DNA of 64,000 nucleotides from Narthecium ossifragum (GCA_963920575.1 OY986972.1:4171115-4235114); one strand, 5' to 3'. Shown: positions 20,932-33,600, numbered from the stretch's first letter. Notes: generated by a model not told the origin, from the sequence alone. Made by a program: numbers and translations.

Positions 20932-23900
20932 ATGGCGGCGGCGGCGGCAGCGCTATGGTGGAGGCCGCCGCCCCTTACCTCGCGCCCTCTAGTCCCCTTC
21001 GCTCCACTCCGTCTCACCACCCAAACCCTCCCGATATTTTCCCTCTCGCGCCGCCTCCGAGCGGTCACTGCGCCGGCGCTCGTGCAGGATGCCGGGGTCG
21101 CGGCGGCCGTCACGGCCGGGGCGTACTCGCTTGTGATGGTTTTTGATACTCTGAGCAAGAGGAGAGTTATCGAGCAGGTGAGGCTTCCTTCTTCTCTACA
21201 TCTGTACGCCTGTGCCCTTTTTGGATGATTATATAGCTTCTTGAAAAAAAAGAAGTCATTTTGGCCAGTGTCTTCCAGCAATGGGGCGGCTTGGGGCGGA
21301 TTTCACCAACCCGTCCCCGCCCCAAAAAAAATTTACCCCGCCCATGCCACGCCGCGGGGCAAGAAGTTCATCCCATTCCCACCCCATCTACATTTCCCCG
21401 TCCCTGCCCCGCCCTGTTTAGGATTCTCATTTTCTTTCGACAAAGTTAATAACGTCAATAATTTTTATCACAAATTTGTTAAGTATCATATAAACTAATA
21501 CAATATTGTGAACTTTCAAGCGTCACGCAGTTTAAAAAAAAACTATCTTTCAACTTCCAAGTGTTCCCACTGAATAAGATCATGCCAATTACAAAATGTA
21601 AAAATGAACCCTAAATTCAAAAAAAAAAAACTTTAGATCGGCTCAAAATTAAAATCGATTAGTTTTATACTTTTATTCCTTAGTCCTTTATAATATAAAC
21701 TAATAGAAAGCGCAATGCGTCATGGGCCTCGTGGGTATGTGACCATGTAAAACTTAAGTGGTCGGTAGCTAAGATATTATTAAAACTAGTTCTTGTACCA
21801 ACACCTTTTTTAGCCATTTGTTCTAAATTAAAGAGTTAAAATAAAATTATTAGAACTAATTTAAAATTACTAAAAAATATATCCGGGTTGGGTCGAAAGC
21901 GGGGCGAGTTGACCAAATCTCATCTCAGGCCCAACGTTTAGTCCGCCCCGTCCCGCCAACTCGATAATTGCCCAGTTTCCCCGCCCCAAGTGGGGCAGGT
22001 CAAGCGGGTTACTGGGGAAACCCGGCCCATTGCCATCTCTAGTGTCTTCTCCCTCTTTCTTATGTATGACCTTTTCTACCATAATTTTAGTACCTATCCA
22101 TCCATAAATCTTAATAAATGTCTATGATATTGGGGTTCATGGTATTTTTTAGTAGCCCACTTGGAGGTGCAATCCTTACTGCGGGAGCATATCTTTGGAG
22201 ATGACTTGTTAGGAATTCGGCGCAATGACTTGAAGAAGCGCAACACAAGAAGAGTGCAAGGTCCGAGCTAGTAAGAGCTCGACGGGGTTCTGGTTTCTCA
22301 CGAGTCGGGGAAGGGAGTTTGTTGGGAAAATCCCTCCTCATGAGGCTGGTAGCGACTTCAACGGAGAACAAAGTGATGGTTGCTGTTTTTGGGCTCGTTC
22401 TGGAGCTTGGATCGATCCAAGGTTATAGTGGATCGATCCAAAGTGAATCTGGATCGATCTAGCTTGGATCGATATGAACATTTTTTCCAGAGACGTATTT
22501 GCAGTATGGCATAGTGAATCGATCCAATCTCACAGTGGATCGATCCAACCCTGTTCCATAGAGGCGTCAGCAGAGTGGATCGATCCAAATCTACAGTGGA
22601 TCGATCCATACCCAGGTTCCAGAGACGTGGATTGAAGCAGCGCCCAATGGATGGATCCAACCCACCTTGGATTGATCCAAACCCAAACCTGGATCGATCC
22701 AGCTCTACAGTGGATCGATCCCAGATCAGTTGACAGAGAACTGGTTTTGGCCAACGCACAGTTGGATCGATCCAGACCTCTCTTGGATCGATCCAAAACC
22801 GGCAAGATGCAAAACTGACTTTGATCTAACTGCTTAAATCACTCCGATTGAGGTTATTTAAGGCCGGGATACATGTTAGGGTTTGTAGATGAACGGGAAT
22901 TCTCATATGGGAATCCTAGAGAGAGGTCTTAGGGCTTGAGAGAAAGCAAAGAAAGTGAGAGATATGTAAGTACGTGAGAACGTACCGGGAGGGTTGAGAT
23001 GGTGAGTCTTGTAAATCTCCTCAGATAGTGAAGTTCTTCTCTCTTCCCGTGATTTTTCCTTTACGGTAATTTGCCGGAAGGTTTTCCACGTTAAACCGGT
23101 GTCTCCTCGTATTCTATTGATTTCCCATCTTGGTTTCATCCCCGCCGAATTCCTAACAGAATTCTTGCATTCCAGTCTAATTGTCCTTTCTGTCTGTCAT
23201 TGGATCTCTCTCATACCTAACCTAGCATGAAGAAACAAAGAATCTCTCTCATAAAATAAAACTTTGATTGTAATACATAAAACGCTAACACTAGTTCTCC
23301 AATGTGAGGCAAGTATTTAGAGAAAAAAGGAGAAAATTCGTGTAGTGAAAATTCAAATTGTTCATTATACATGAAGCAGTCAATGTTGGTGTGGGTGGTT
23401 CTGTGTTATTGATAGCAGATTATAAAGAAAGGAACTTGTGTGGTGCATTGTTATCAGTTATGCTATCGGGGTCAGAAGGTTGTACATTCGATTTTTGAAG
23501 CATTTCGAACGATTGTAGATGTCAACTCGGAATCCACCACTTCTGAAAATTGACACTCAATGCAGCATTGGCATTTTGACGACAAAGGGAAACAGATCAT
23601 CACATTCGTGTTGAGAAAGTTTCGATCATTTGTCTTCAGGGTAGCTTATGACCACCTGTGGGCAAATCATTATTAGCTTCTTATATCCTGACCTTTCTAG
23701 CGTGAATATAAGAGTTCAACTTTTGCTAATTTGTACTGGGAAATCATGGTATCTTTCTTTGGATGGTGTCATTGTAAACAGCAAATGAAAGAACATTAAG
23801 AGTACAAAGACCATCTCTCTGATTATCACTGGTTTACATCAAAAAAGTATACTCTAGCCATACTCAAAATTTGATGATGCCTTTGCAACTATGTCTGTAG

Positions 23901-24923
23901 CTGGAAACCCTTACTAAGTGCTTGTTACTCATGAAATTTAGAGCAGAGCTTGAGCAGAAAGATTGTCCATGTAGTGTCGGGGGTTCTCTTTATGGCCTCC
24001 TGGCCATTTTTCAGGTACAACTCATCATATAATTTTTTACCTCAGCTTTCCATTATTCTCTTCTTTTGGTACTATTATTACATATATTACTGCTTTAAAG
24101 TTTCTAATTGTCTGCTGAATCCTTTGCCAAATGCAGTTCTTATTCGGAAGCACGATATTTCGCTGCAATTGTTCCTCTTCTGAACTGCACGAGGCTTGTC
24201 GTATATGGCCTTCGCCTTGTGAATGATGAAGGTCTAATTCAATCAATCACACGGAAAGGAAGACCAGAGTAAATATTCGCCCATTTAATATAATTTCTGT
24301 CCCCTTTACTGAATGCTATGTTCTTATCTACGATTTTTTTTCTCCCAGGGAATTGCTCAGAGGTCCTTTATACTATGTCATGGTATTACTGTTCGTTGTT
24401 CTGGTCTTCTGGCGCAATTCTCCTATTGGTGTTGTGTCTTTAGCTATGATGAGTGGTGGCGATGGTAATTCCTTTTGTCCTGCCAGGCTTATCTATTTTG
24501 CCTTTGGCCTATAATTAGATATTATCCCACAGGATTTGCTGATATTATGGGAAGGAGATACGGAGCACTCAAGCTTCCTTACAATAAACACAAGAGTTGG
24601 GTCGGAAGCATTTCCATGTTTGTTTTTGGTTTTCTTTTCTCCATTGGGTATGTCTAGTTTTTGCTTCTTGCATATTTGATTCTCTTTTTGATAACTACTG
24701 AATGGTTACTGACTTCTATTCCTTTAGGATGCTCTACTACTTTTCAACCTTTGGGCAAATCCATCTGGATTGGGCGCATGCAGTGGAAAAGGTTGCTTTG
24801 GTTTCATTCATAGCGACTTTGGTGGAATCTCTTCCTATTACTGATATTGTAGATGATAACATCTCAGTTCCATTATCAAGCATGTTGACAGCATTTCTAG
24901 TTTTTGGATATGGATCTCACTGA
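20932..24923 (+). CDS. FOLK: Farnesol kinase-like (phytol kinase family), chloroplast, six exons, complete
   Basis: Exons 20932-21177, 23947-24014, 24137-24268, 24349-24464, 24533-24647 and 24728-24923 sum to 873 nt, 290 residues. The first exon encodes an Ala/Pro/Arg-rich, GC-rich plastid transit peptide, then TAGAYSLVMVFDTLSKRRVIEQ. The body has SLSRKIVHVVSGVLFM, LLRGPLYYVMVLLF, MMSGGDGFADIMGRRYG and LVESLPITDIVDDNISVPL. These are signature blocks of the polyprenol kinase family that recycles phytol or farnesol to phosphates. MMSGGDG resembles farnesol kinase more than VTE5. Several membrane helices are evident. Intron 1 (2.8 kb) holds a hAT-type element and an LTR. It is the only gene of isoprenoid recycling seen here. 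Confidence 0.9.
21275..22040. mobile_element. hAT-type non-autonomous element in kinase intron 1
   Basis: The 8-bp target duplication AGTGTCTT occurs at 21267-21274 and 22041-22048. The termini are inverted and diverged: left ...gcaatggggcgg, right ggcccattgccatctct. The ends are GC-rich (ccccgcccc, ccgccccgtcccg) while the centre is AT-rich. There is no transposase. It belongs to the same broad TGGCAA-ended class as 53056-54409 and 60484-61015. Confidence 0.75.
22207..23158. mobile_element. LTR-like element with about 14 GGATCGATCC palindromes
   Basis: It starts TGTTAGGAATTCGGCG and ends CGCCGAATTCCTAACA, a 16-bp perfect terminal inverted repeat with TG..CA ends. Between about 22405 and 22800 the palindrome ggatcgatcc, usually as tggatcgatcca, recurs at irregular spacing. 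The internal architecture (palindrome array, then TATA-like ttatttaagg near 22855, then a GA-rich leader) parallels the solo LTR at 9767-10490. No clear 5-bp target duplication (flanks tgact and gaatt), so it may be a recombinant or old solo LTR. It lies in intron 1 of the kinase gene. Confidence 0.65.
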
Positions 24924-26199
24924 GTTCTGTATTCTTCTTCCCAGGACCTAAGAAATCCATGTATTATAAAATGTGGCAAAAGTTTCATTCCTGATATCAT
25001 TGTCTGCTGAAAGGCAAAATGGTTCCTTTCTTTTCTTGAAACTCAGAGCAATTTAAATTTCATCAATTTGATGAAGATGTACCAAATGGTGGTAACAAAA
25101 TCAGAAGATTGGCCTACCTATGTGTTGTCACTCCCAAGATTTCAATGATGGTAAGCAGCATGTCCAAATTAAAGATAGGGATGGCAGCAAGGATCATTGT
25201 GCCAGTGTTAGTTTCGTACTGGTACTTGGCTGGCATGATACATGATGAACTGAGCATGGACTTCATGCTTGTGCCAGGTAAGATTAAGCTCTTTTGAGCT
25301 AATACATATATCAGTACGGACTTATTCCATATACATGTATCTACTGGCATGATTGATACATACCGGTCCCTGTCGGTATGTGCCAACCGGCACAGTAAAC
25401 ACTAGATTGTAGAATGTACTAGCTTGCAGATATCTTGATAGCAGGCAAAAATCAAAATGAGGTCAACACTGTGTCTGAATTATACATGTGACATTGGTTA
25501 TCTTCTTTCTACTATCCTTTACAGTTGGGTAACTTGGATGGAGATTAGTTTTTCTGCTAAAATGGTCAGCTCAGATTCATGCTGTTCTATCAATTTCCAT
25601 CGTTTGCGCAAGACCATCAATCATCACGTTTGCCAATTTGATGAGACTAAGCTTGACTGTGTTCTTTTGTCCAATTAGTTTGACAACTAATATATTTGTC
25701 TCAGGTTCTATCAAGAGCTTCTTTCTTAAATCTGGGCACGAAACTTTTCAGGTGAAAATTGATTGTTATAAATGAACTTGTGTATTTTGGAAACCCAGTT
25801 ACTGATTAATTCGGAATCTCACTTCAACACATCCCTAACCTGTATGGGATGTCACAATCTCAACTCTTCCGAGCATCAAAAATCACTTCTAATTTCCTAC
25901 TATATAAATAAGCTCTTGATATAATCCGATTTAAAAGGGATCCTAACCGTCGGATATACACAATTAAATACCTAAATCAAGTGATATAATAGAATGGACG
26001 GTCAAAAAAAAAAAAATTGGATGCGTGTCAGAAAAAAATATCGGGCTAGCTATTGGTATCCGACACGGATAGCGAACGGATATAATCTCGAAATAGAATC
26101 GGTGACTCGTACTGGAAAACCACGGCCACATAAGTGGGCATTGGCAGTGCGAGAGATAAAAAATCCAAGCTTGGGTCCATAGTTCGCGCGCGCAAAGAG
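24924..26199. other. Intergenic between kinase and stromal-protein genes
   Basis: Holds the 3' flank of the kinase gene, a CCGG-type repeat relic at 25360-25400 and the upstream region of the next gene. No exon recognised. Confidence 0.4.
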
Positions 26200-29100
26200 A
26201 TGAGGGCGTGCGGTGTGGCGGCGAGCAGAGTCCCGTGCGCCTCCGCTCTGCGCGCGTTCCGAGCGGCGCCAACCATCCGATGCTCTTCCTCCGTCGCTTC
26301 TAGTACTGCCCTCTCTACGTCGACTGGCACCTCGCTAGGTATCGGTGCCACTCCTCTCCTCTCTCTCTCTCTCTTAATGTCAGTTAATTGGTAGTGTGAG
26401 GAGCAAAGTAATGATTTGGGTATGTTCGATTTTGTTTGAAATGGATGCCCTGATGCTGACCCGGGAATAAAATTTTTGGATATATAGACGATCGTGCCAT
26501 TGGATTAGGCATCATAATTCTATTCCTGAATCTTGGATGAGTTTAGCTCTATGTTAAAGCAAATTATGAGCGTTTTAAGATCAAATTGGTGTCAGCTTAA
26601 ATGGACGTGTGAGTAGGATTCACTACTATCGTTTACACAGGTACACATGTTATTTGTTAGAACAATAAAGTTTTGTGTACGTGGCCACGTGATCGGTAGT
26701 GAAGTACCGACTAATTGATCTATTCCATCGGTAGTAAAGTACCAATGAATTGAATGTACCAACGATCGAAGCAGTAGGTATCGGTAGTGAGATACCAATC
26801 AAGTGATCTACTCCATCAGTAGTGCCACCGATGGACTAAAAGAAAGATTCGGTATTCCACTACCGATTCGAGGCATGTGCATTAATGTACACAAATCAGT
26901 GCTCTTGTTAGAATAAAGTTTTGTATATGTGGCCACGTGGCATGCCACCTAATCGGTACCTCACTACCGATTGAATGTATCGGTAGTGAGGAACCGATTG
27001 ATTGATCTATTCCATCGGTACTGTATCAATGGAATAGATCAATTGATCGGTTATCCCACTACCGATTGGACCGCGTGTGTAATATACATGGTTTGGGCCA
27101 TGTACACAAATCAGCGCTCTATTTGTTAAAACGGCATTAGACTGATATGTGATGATCAAGTTTTGGCTTTGGGCGTGACTTTTTGAGTTTGATGGCTGCT
27201 TTGTTGTTTGATCTGGTTGATGTAGGTTTGCTTTAGGATTAGTGTCTATAAAAAGACGATGTGAATTCCTGATTATAAGGGCCAGTAGTTTTGAACGTCT
27301 ACTTCAACTGTGTTATATTAGTCTGCTTCCAAGAGACTTTGAGGAGATGAAAGTCTTTACATTCTACGGGTCGACCTTGCGGGGCCACGATATGATGAGT
27401 ATATTCAGAAAGCAAGTTTTTAATACCCATGTGGTAGATCTCAGTTGATATAGAATACCCGTTGTATAGTGGCAATTATGTCTGAAATTACATGAGCATT
27501 GACTTCTTTGTTTTTTCTGAGAAACTTGTAGTTGCATGATACCTGCATCCGTACGTGCTCATGGCTGTGCATTTTATTGCTATCATGGTATTCTTGAAAA
27601 ATAAGTCTTCTGACTCAATCCTTCCCCTGACAATGGTGTTTGTCAAATTGTGCAGATCATATTTCTTTCATTGAAGATGTTGCTGCAGCAAGGCCTCCTG
27701 AGCACCTTCAGTGCTTGCTTAACATGCTACAAGTACGAGGTAGAATTTTCTTGACCTTCTAGCTGACTGACTTAATGTATGCGTGAAGATCGTCTTTGGT
27801 GTAATGAGGATGTGTGCATGCCTAATTTTTTTTGCAGATGCTTGATGTCTGTACTTTCCTTCCTTTGCTTCTCTAGATTATATAGTTCTTTCTGCCCCAC
27901 TATCTCAGAGACTTTTGATTCTACGCCAATCCTTTTATTTAATACTTGGAGTTTCAATCTCTTTGTTCATTATTAAGAACTAATAAGTTTCACTCAAATT
28001 AATCGGTTTCACGGACTGTTTTTACGTAGATGATAAGTAAAAAATCAGTAGCTACTAGAATGAACAGCGCAGTAGCAATAAATGCGAGAATATTGACTTC
28101 CATAATCTGATCGTTTTTGTTTCGCAATAAGTCAGGATCCAATCCCATAGAGATAAAAAACTTGATTCCTGTAAATTTAACGGGAACAATTGTATTCTGA
28201 GGATTCCGAATCAAATATGTTGTATCGTTGAGATGCATGAAATATGTTGGATCTTTAATGATTTAGACTAATGAGAAGAAATCAGCTAAAGAAAATCTCA
28301 ATTGTATCCAGGATTTTAGAAATGTGCATCTTAGCAATATCAAAAGATTAAGTTGCAATTAGTGTCTTGTGTGGCTGTTCTGCTATCCAGGATAATGTTA
28401 ATCTTAGACAGAAATCTCACAGAAGTTGTAGACCATTGCGTGGAATAAATGGTGATATATGACCAATTCTATGGCTTTTTTCTTTCCCCACCTTATTTTT
28501 TCCATCTCTTTCTCTCAGTTCTCGAATTATGAACCTGTACAGGAGTACATCGTTTGTTTCTTATAGCTGGACCCATTTTGTACAGGTGAAACTATTGTCT
28601 CTCCTGGAGCAAAGGAAGGGTTGATTCCCCTTGCTATACCTCTTTCCAAAAGCCCATCAGGTTCAGATAAATGCTTTCTTTGGAGAAGTTCCAGAAGCTA
28701 TTATCAACATGATTATTGGGTAATCATTGAGTTTTATTCATTTATATTAATGCCATTTGATTTTGACTTGGTTTCAGGTGCTTGCACATCCTTACTCAGA
28801 TGGCCAACCTCTCCACCTGGGTAGTTTTTGCTCGGAATCATCTATTAGACCTTTCTGTATTTTTTTCTATAGTTTTATGGTAGATTCTATCATGGTTAAT
28901 TGCTAATATTATAATAACGTTGTAATTCTCCTTGTAGAATGGAGATGCCAGTTGTGGAAGTTCAAAAGCATGGAGTGTGGCTTCTAGGAAAAACTGTAAG
29001 GAATTGCCAATGCTAAAAGCTTCCAACTTTTCAATGAAATGTATGACCTATTTACACCTCAGTATTGTCTGACTAGTTCAGCTGTTTCTCCCCTGGCTAG

Positions 29101-31403
29101 ATCTTACTATTTTTGGAAACCTTTGAAAGCAAAATAATTTGAAGTTTATGTGGATTGAAAGGTATCAAATCCAGAAGAGGTCATTTCAAGAACATGTTAT
29201 ATGCACTTAAAATGCATCTAACCGATTTAAGGTTTCAAGACCACATCTTGTCAACGTCATTGGGAATCAGTAGTGGGAGTTTGTCGGACATTGACAATAT
29301 GTGCTAAGTATGGTCTTTTCTGGAGAAGTTGGAGACTTATCAGGTAAGCTGCATATGGGAAACTGTTGAGAGAGGACATAGTTGCATTACATTAGGCCAA
29401 ACGAAAACCAATCTACATCTACTTCATTTCTTTAAAGATTTGTCATCTTGCTATGTGATATTCTGGTTATCATGAGAAAGAAGAACCAATGTTATCATAT
29501 AGAATGTCAAGAAGTAAGGTCTTGTCAAAAGCGATCGGGTGATACGTGGCCTTGTTTAATTGCCAGAGGGCTCCTAACTTGAAAAGAATTCTATTTTGAC
29601 TCACGTTCTTCCCATATATAAGAGCAGAGAATAATTGTCTTCACTGTAGAAGCATATAGCAACTATCTGGTTGTAACCAGTCCCATGCGTCTTAAACCGG
29701 ACATTATGGCTATTCACATAACAACTTAAACTGTCTCATCTTTCTCCATTTGCTATAACCAAATTATATAAGGCGTTGGTTAAAGTCATTGTGAAAATGA
29801 AGTTATTCATTTGTTGTCTCTGCAAGGTTGTTACGACATTCAATTATCACTGCAATGACAAACTTTTGCTTTTACTTTCTGTTTTTTTTTTGTTTCATGA
29901 CTTTTTTATTTCTTCTGTTGGATGTATTGCAATTTGTCTTTCCTACTTATCCTCCAACATTTTAGCCATGGTCTTCAATAGAGAATTATGGTTCTGTACA
30001 AACGAAGTTTGGCTCAAGATGTCCGCATTCATATTTTTGGATGTCAACCACCAATACTTGGAAATGGTACTAATAAGAGGAACTTACTGTTGTGCACTTC
30101 ATTGACTCTTATAATATTACCCTACACTAAATTTAAGTGTTTGTGCACTGTAGTTCTTGTTGGTTGCGGTGCTCATATATGTCGTTGTTCATGATCGAGC
30201 TAAGCACTAGGTTGGATATCGTCAATAGACTTGATCCCTTCAAATTATCAGGTTGATCAATACATTCACAGACTCCTTGTGGAGGAAGATTCCAGCAACT
30301 TAAAGGAAAATGGTGACAGATTATGGGATGCTTCCTCTGAGGCTGGTAGAAAGTTGTACAGAAAGGGCAATTTTGTTGAATCTTGCGTTGCTGACATGGA
30401 TGTTTATCTTTTGAAGAAGGTACATGAGAATGTCAAGCTTCGACACCAAATACTTATTAGTATTCATAGAACATTGCTTATTTCAGGTTGGACTGTTTCC
30501 GGATGTCATTGAGCGGAAAGTGGCACGTCATCTGGAGAAAGGAGACCATGTTCGATCCCATGCTATATGATTTGAGTTTCTACAGATGCTATTAAACTTG
30601 GCTTCACGAACTCATTTTGGTTCGATGTGAATTGGCAGGTTTCAGCTTTGGTTACAGGAGAGTTTTATACAAGAAATCACTTCCCAGGATTTGGACGACC
30701 ATTTGTATTCAACGCAGAGGTTTTGCTGAAGTTCGTGGGAGTCTTTATAATTACCTGTGTCAATGTACAACACTAGTTTGCTAACAAGACCTATGATGGT
30801 CTCAAGCATTCAATGCTTATTTACATGCTTGATAGCATTTGTTTTCTATTTGTTGCTATAGGGTTGGGCGAAAGCTTGAAGCCAAAGATGCAGCGAGAGG
30901 GGCGCTGAAATCGCCATGGTGGACATTGGGTTGCCTATACAAAGTATAAAACCTAAAATCCTGCTGTTAATTTCTAACCAAAAAGATGGTAGGAACTTTG
31001 TAATGAATCATCACACGTGACTTCTACCCAGGAAGTTGCAGAAATTGCACAGTGGGATGATGAGCAAATTGAGTATATCAAGGAAAAAGTTACTGAAGAG
31101 GGTAAGCGTGCAGATCTGATGAAGGGGAAAGAACCAGCACAGGTGGAATTATCTGGTCCTTTATGTTATTCCTTCTAAAATTAGAGTCAGCTTCATGCTC
31201 TTCTTCGTGGACTTTCTTGACAATAATTTTTTAGATTATTTTATTTTCTTTGTAATATGCAGATAGCCCTTGATGAGGCAGCATTTTTGTTGGACTTAGC
31301 CTCTATCGATGGCACTTGGGCCGAGTTTATCGACCGAATTGCTGATTGTTACAAGGAGGCTGGCCTTTGTGACATTGCAAATTTTATCTTATACAGAGAC
31401 TGA
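26200..31403 (+). CDS. Conserved plastid stromal-type protein of unknown function, eleven exons, complete
   Basis: Exons 26200-26338, 27656-27739, 28586-28660, 28778-28820, 28938-28995, 30252-30419, 30487-30549, 30639-30730, 30862-30943, 31032-31142 and 31263-31403 sum to 1056 nt, 351 residues, all in phase. The first exon encodes an Arg/Ser/Ala-rich transit peptide. Then come [100 protein letters not shown] and a C-terminal FILYRD. I associate this block order with the Arabidopsis At1g16080-type proteins found in chloroplast stroma; the locus name is from memory and the function is unknown. Intron 2 contains plastid DNA with psbM, and intron 1 a palindromic repeat array. Confidence 0.88.
26656..27115. 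repeat. CGGTAG palindromic repeat array, duplicated
   Basis: Units of the type atcggtagtgaagtaccga and gatctattccatcggtagt recur about ten times in both orientations. Each half begins with a shared lead, gttaga(ac)aataaagttttg...gtggccacgtg (26656-26691 and 26907-26940). The right end ttgggccatgtacacaaat complements the acaaa-gtac leads, suggesting a transposon-like unit. It lies in intron 1 of the stromal-protein gene. A relative is at 35240-35480. Confidence 0.6.
27975..28245 (-). pseudogene. psbM: Nuclear insertion of plastid DNA containing psbM
   Basis: Minus strand 28103-27999 encodes [17 protein letters not shown]... ending IYVKTV plus four residues, 34 residues long, the length and sequence of photosystem II subunit M. 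Flanking bases upstream of the ATG look like plastid intergenic sequence. A few substitutions relative to the usual plastid protein (LVATDFLL instead of LVPTAFLL; RETD at the end) show it is a nuclear copy drifting without selection, though its frame is still open. It lies in intron 2 of the stromal-protein gene, opposite strand. Confidence 0.88.
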
Positions 31404-32243
31404 TTTTGGGGTGGGTCTTAGCTTCATCTGGTCTTTCAGAGTTCTTAGCTTCTTTACATGCTGGCTACCAAGTTCTAATATGTTATTAATGTCCGTTTCC
31501 CCATAAACTTGTTTTCTGAGTACTGACTCTGAATGGATGTTTCAGATTCCATCAGAAACAAGACAGATGCTAATTAGAGAAGCAGAAGTACTGGAAATTC
31601 AGCATTCGATAGTGAAGAACACTGCCCTATTTACAATCAAATTTAACATATTTGCCATCTGAGGGTTGTACTGCTGCAAGTAACCTAAGGAGAAGTGCAA
31701 AATAGCACATTGTTGCTTTTGTCTACAATCTAAGCTGGATAAGCTATTTGGAGGCCGCCACGCATGGACTACTGTATAGAAACTTATTTCAGAGTTTGGG
31801 TTATAATTTCTGTTTGGATAAGTCATTTGGAATCATTTGTAAAAGTTCTGTCAATATTTTTTTCTGCATAATGGCAGAATATTAAAATTCAAACAGAGAA
31901 ATTTGCATTGGATCCTTTGCCATGAATGTTGTAGTTAGTAGTTATCAAATGTCCATTGATCTCATTGGACTACTTGTATGCTAGCTGATTGGTTGATGAA
32001 TAATTTTGTGCCCTTGATTTTAATAGGAGTTATTATTATCATGGGTATTTGTCAATGAGATATTTGATTGAATATAGACTAATTTTTCTTTCTTTTTCTC
32101 TCATTTATGGAGGATTGACTATTTCTTATAGACAGTCGTCGCAATTGTCTGTCACGCTGATGGCAACATTCTGAATCCAGATCTTACCATCAAAACAAAA
32201 AAAGACAGCTAGTGACTATCTAATTGAGTGTATGCGTTAAGAC
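31404..32243. other. 3' flank of stromal-protein gene
   Basis: Probable 3' UTR followed by AT-rich intergenic DNA. No further exon recognised. Confidence 0.4.
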
Positions 32244-32260
32244 AATAGTTCTATTGGCAT

Positions 32261-32584
32261 GAGAACCTGATTATTGAATCGGACTCCTTAATCGCTGTTC
32301 AAATCCTCAACGGCATGAGAGGCTGGTCTCCAGACACAGAGTTCTTGGCTAAAGAGATCTGGCTTCACAGACTACTCTTTGATTCAGTTTTGTTCATCTA
32401 TATCCGTAGAGAGTCTAATACGAGAGCCGATAGTATTGCTCGAGTTTGTTGTAGAACTGAGACAACGTTTGCTTGGTCCAATGAATCGAGTTTGGAGCTG
32501 TTAGACAGCTACCAATTATTGTAACTCTGTTTTAGGGGTCTTTGTTTGTAACTACTAGCCTTTGGCTCATCTCATCAAAAAAAG
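32261..32584 (+). mobile_element. 5'-truncated LINE tail
   Basis: A 17-bp perfect target duplication, aatagttctattggcat, is at 32244-32260 and 32585-32601. The 324-bp insert encodes the very end of a LINE RNase H domain (ESDSLIAVQILNGMRGW...FIYIRRESNTRADSIARVC) and finishes with a short A run after ggctcatctcatc. The tail ggctcatctcat is shared with the LINE at 47850-49070, so both belong to one family. Confidence 0.88.
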
Positions 32585-32944
32585 AATAGTTCTATTGGCA
32601 TAAAAAAATATACGGATGCCGTGAATTATGGAGAGAGACAGCTAAGATGAACATTAAAAACTGGACAAAACACAACTTCCATTAGTTTATGAAGCATATT
32701 GGATGCTTCAAAGTTGTGTTGACTAAATTTTTTTCTGTTGACTTAGAGAAATCGTATATCATCTTCTAAGTAAATTTGGCTTCTTTATATTGAAGAAAAA
32801 TACAATATGTTGGTTCTAATATTTACAATTATCTTCTGTAGGATGGTCAGCAATAGGAATTTCAAAAGACTTTTGCTCATATGTTTGTTTCATAGATGAA
32901 TCCACATGAAACCCACCATCAACATCAATGATGTTGATCACTAA

Positions 32945-33100
32945 TGCCCTATTTGGCGACCGGATTTGGCACCCGAATATAGCCTCACCCTCGTTACAAA
33001 CCCCGAGCCCACTCTAAATCTACCCCTCCGCCCTCATTGGCCAATGACGGTGAGCAATGAGGCCTCATTGGCCTCCACCCTTGTTATAATCCGATCGCCA
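32945..33100. mobile_element. PIF/Harbinger-like MITE
   Basis: 3-bp TAA duplications at 32942-32944 and 33101-33103 bracket 156 bp with inverted ends tgccctatttggcgacc and gatcgccaaacagcccc. It contains an internal inverted repeat caatgac...aatgaggcctcattgg. No coding capacity. Confidence 0.7.
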
Positions 33101-33420
33101 AACAGCCCCTAAATGTAGTGGTGTAGAAATGAAGTCTCAGAATTTGTAATGGTATGGGTGTTTACCCCATGTACGTAGGCGTGACCCTGTGTTTTTGACT
33201 CCTGTCATTTTAAAGGCCGAAGTCATTCAACAGGAGTCAGCACTCGATGAAGCCTCTCCACTCCATCCACTCCTGAGTAGCCAGCCATCATCCGCACCTC
33301 AAGTCATGGTGAAAGACTTGAGGCTGTTTGGTTCGCCCGCACCAACATGGTGGGCCCGAGATACATGTATACAGAGTCGACGGTATGTGACAATGCTAAT
33401 AAATCTGTGTCATTTGCTTC

Positions 33421-33600
33421 CCCTATTCTATTTTATGTCATTAATAAAGATGCGTTGTTTAATGCGCCCGTTCAACTAAACGGCGGATCAAAAAAAGATG
33501 CGGATCTGAAAAAAATACGCATCCTTATTAATGACATAAAATAGAATGAGAAAGCACCCGTTCAACTAAACGGCGGATCAAAAAAAATACGGATCTGACG
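33421..33600. repeat. Composite hairpin plus direct repeat
   Basis: ctattctattttatgtcattaataaagatgcg (start about 33424) is inverted at about 33520-33548 (cgcatccttattaatgacat and on). The stretch cgcccgttcaactaaacggcggatcaaaaaaa occurs at about 33465 and, as cacccgttcaactaaac..., again at about 33557. Two direct copies of one motif thus flank one arm of a roughly 30-bp hairpin. Confidence 0.7.

Noticed and set aside
22358..22805. Two minus-strand ORFs with repeated DRS residues
   Set aside because: Same palindrome composition effect inside the LTR-like element.
26656..27115. CRISPR-like array
   Set aside because: Units are palindromic, irregularly spaced and mixed in orientation, without unique spacers; the context is a plant intron.
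27999..28238. psbM as a working gene
   Set aside because: Plastid gene copy in a nuclear intron with substitutions; no nuclear promoter or transit peptide.
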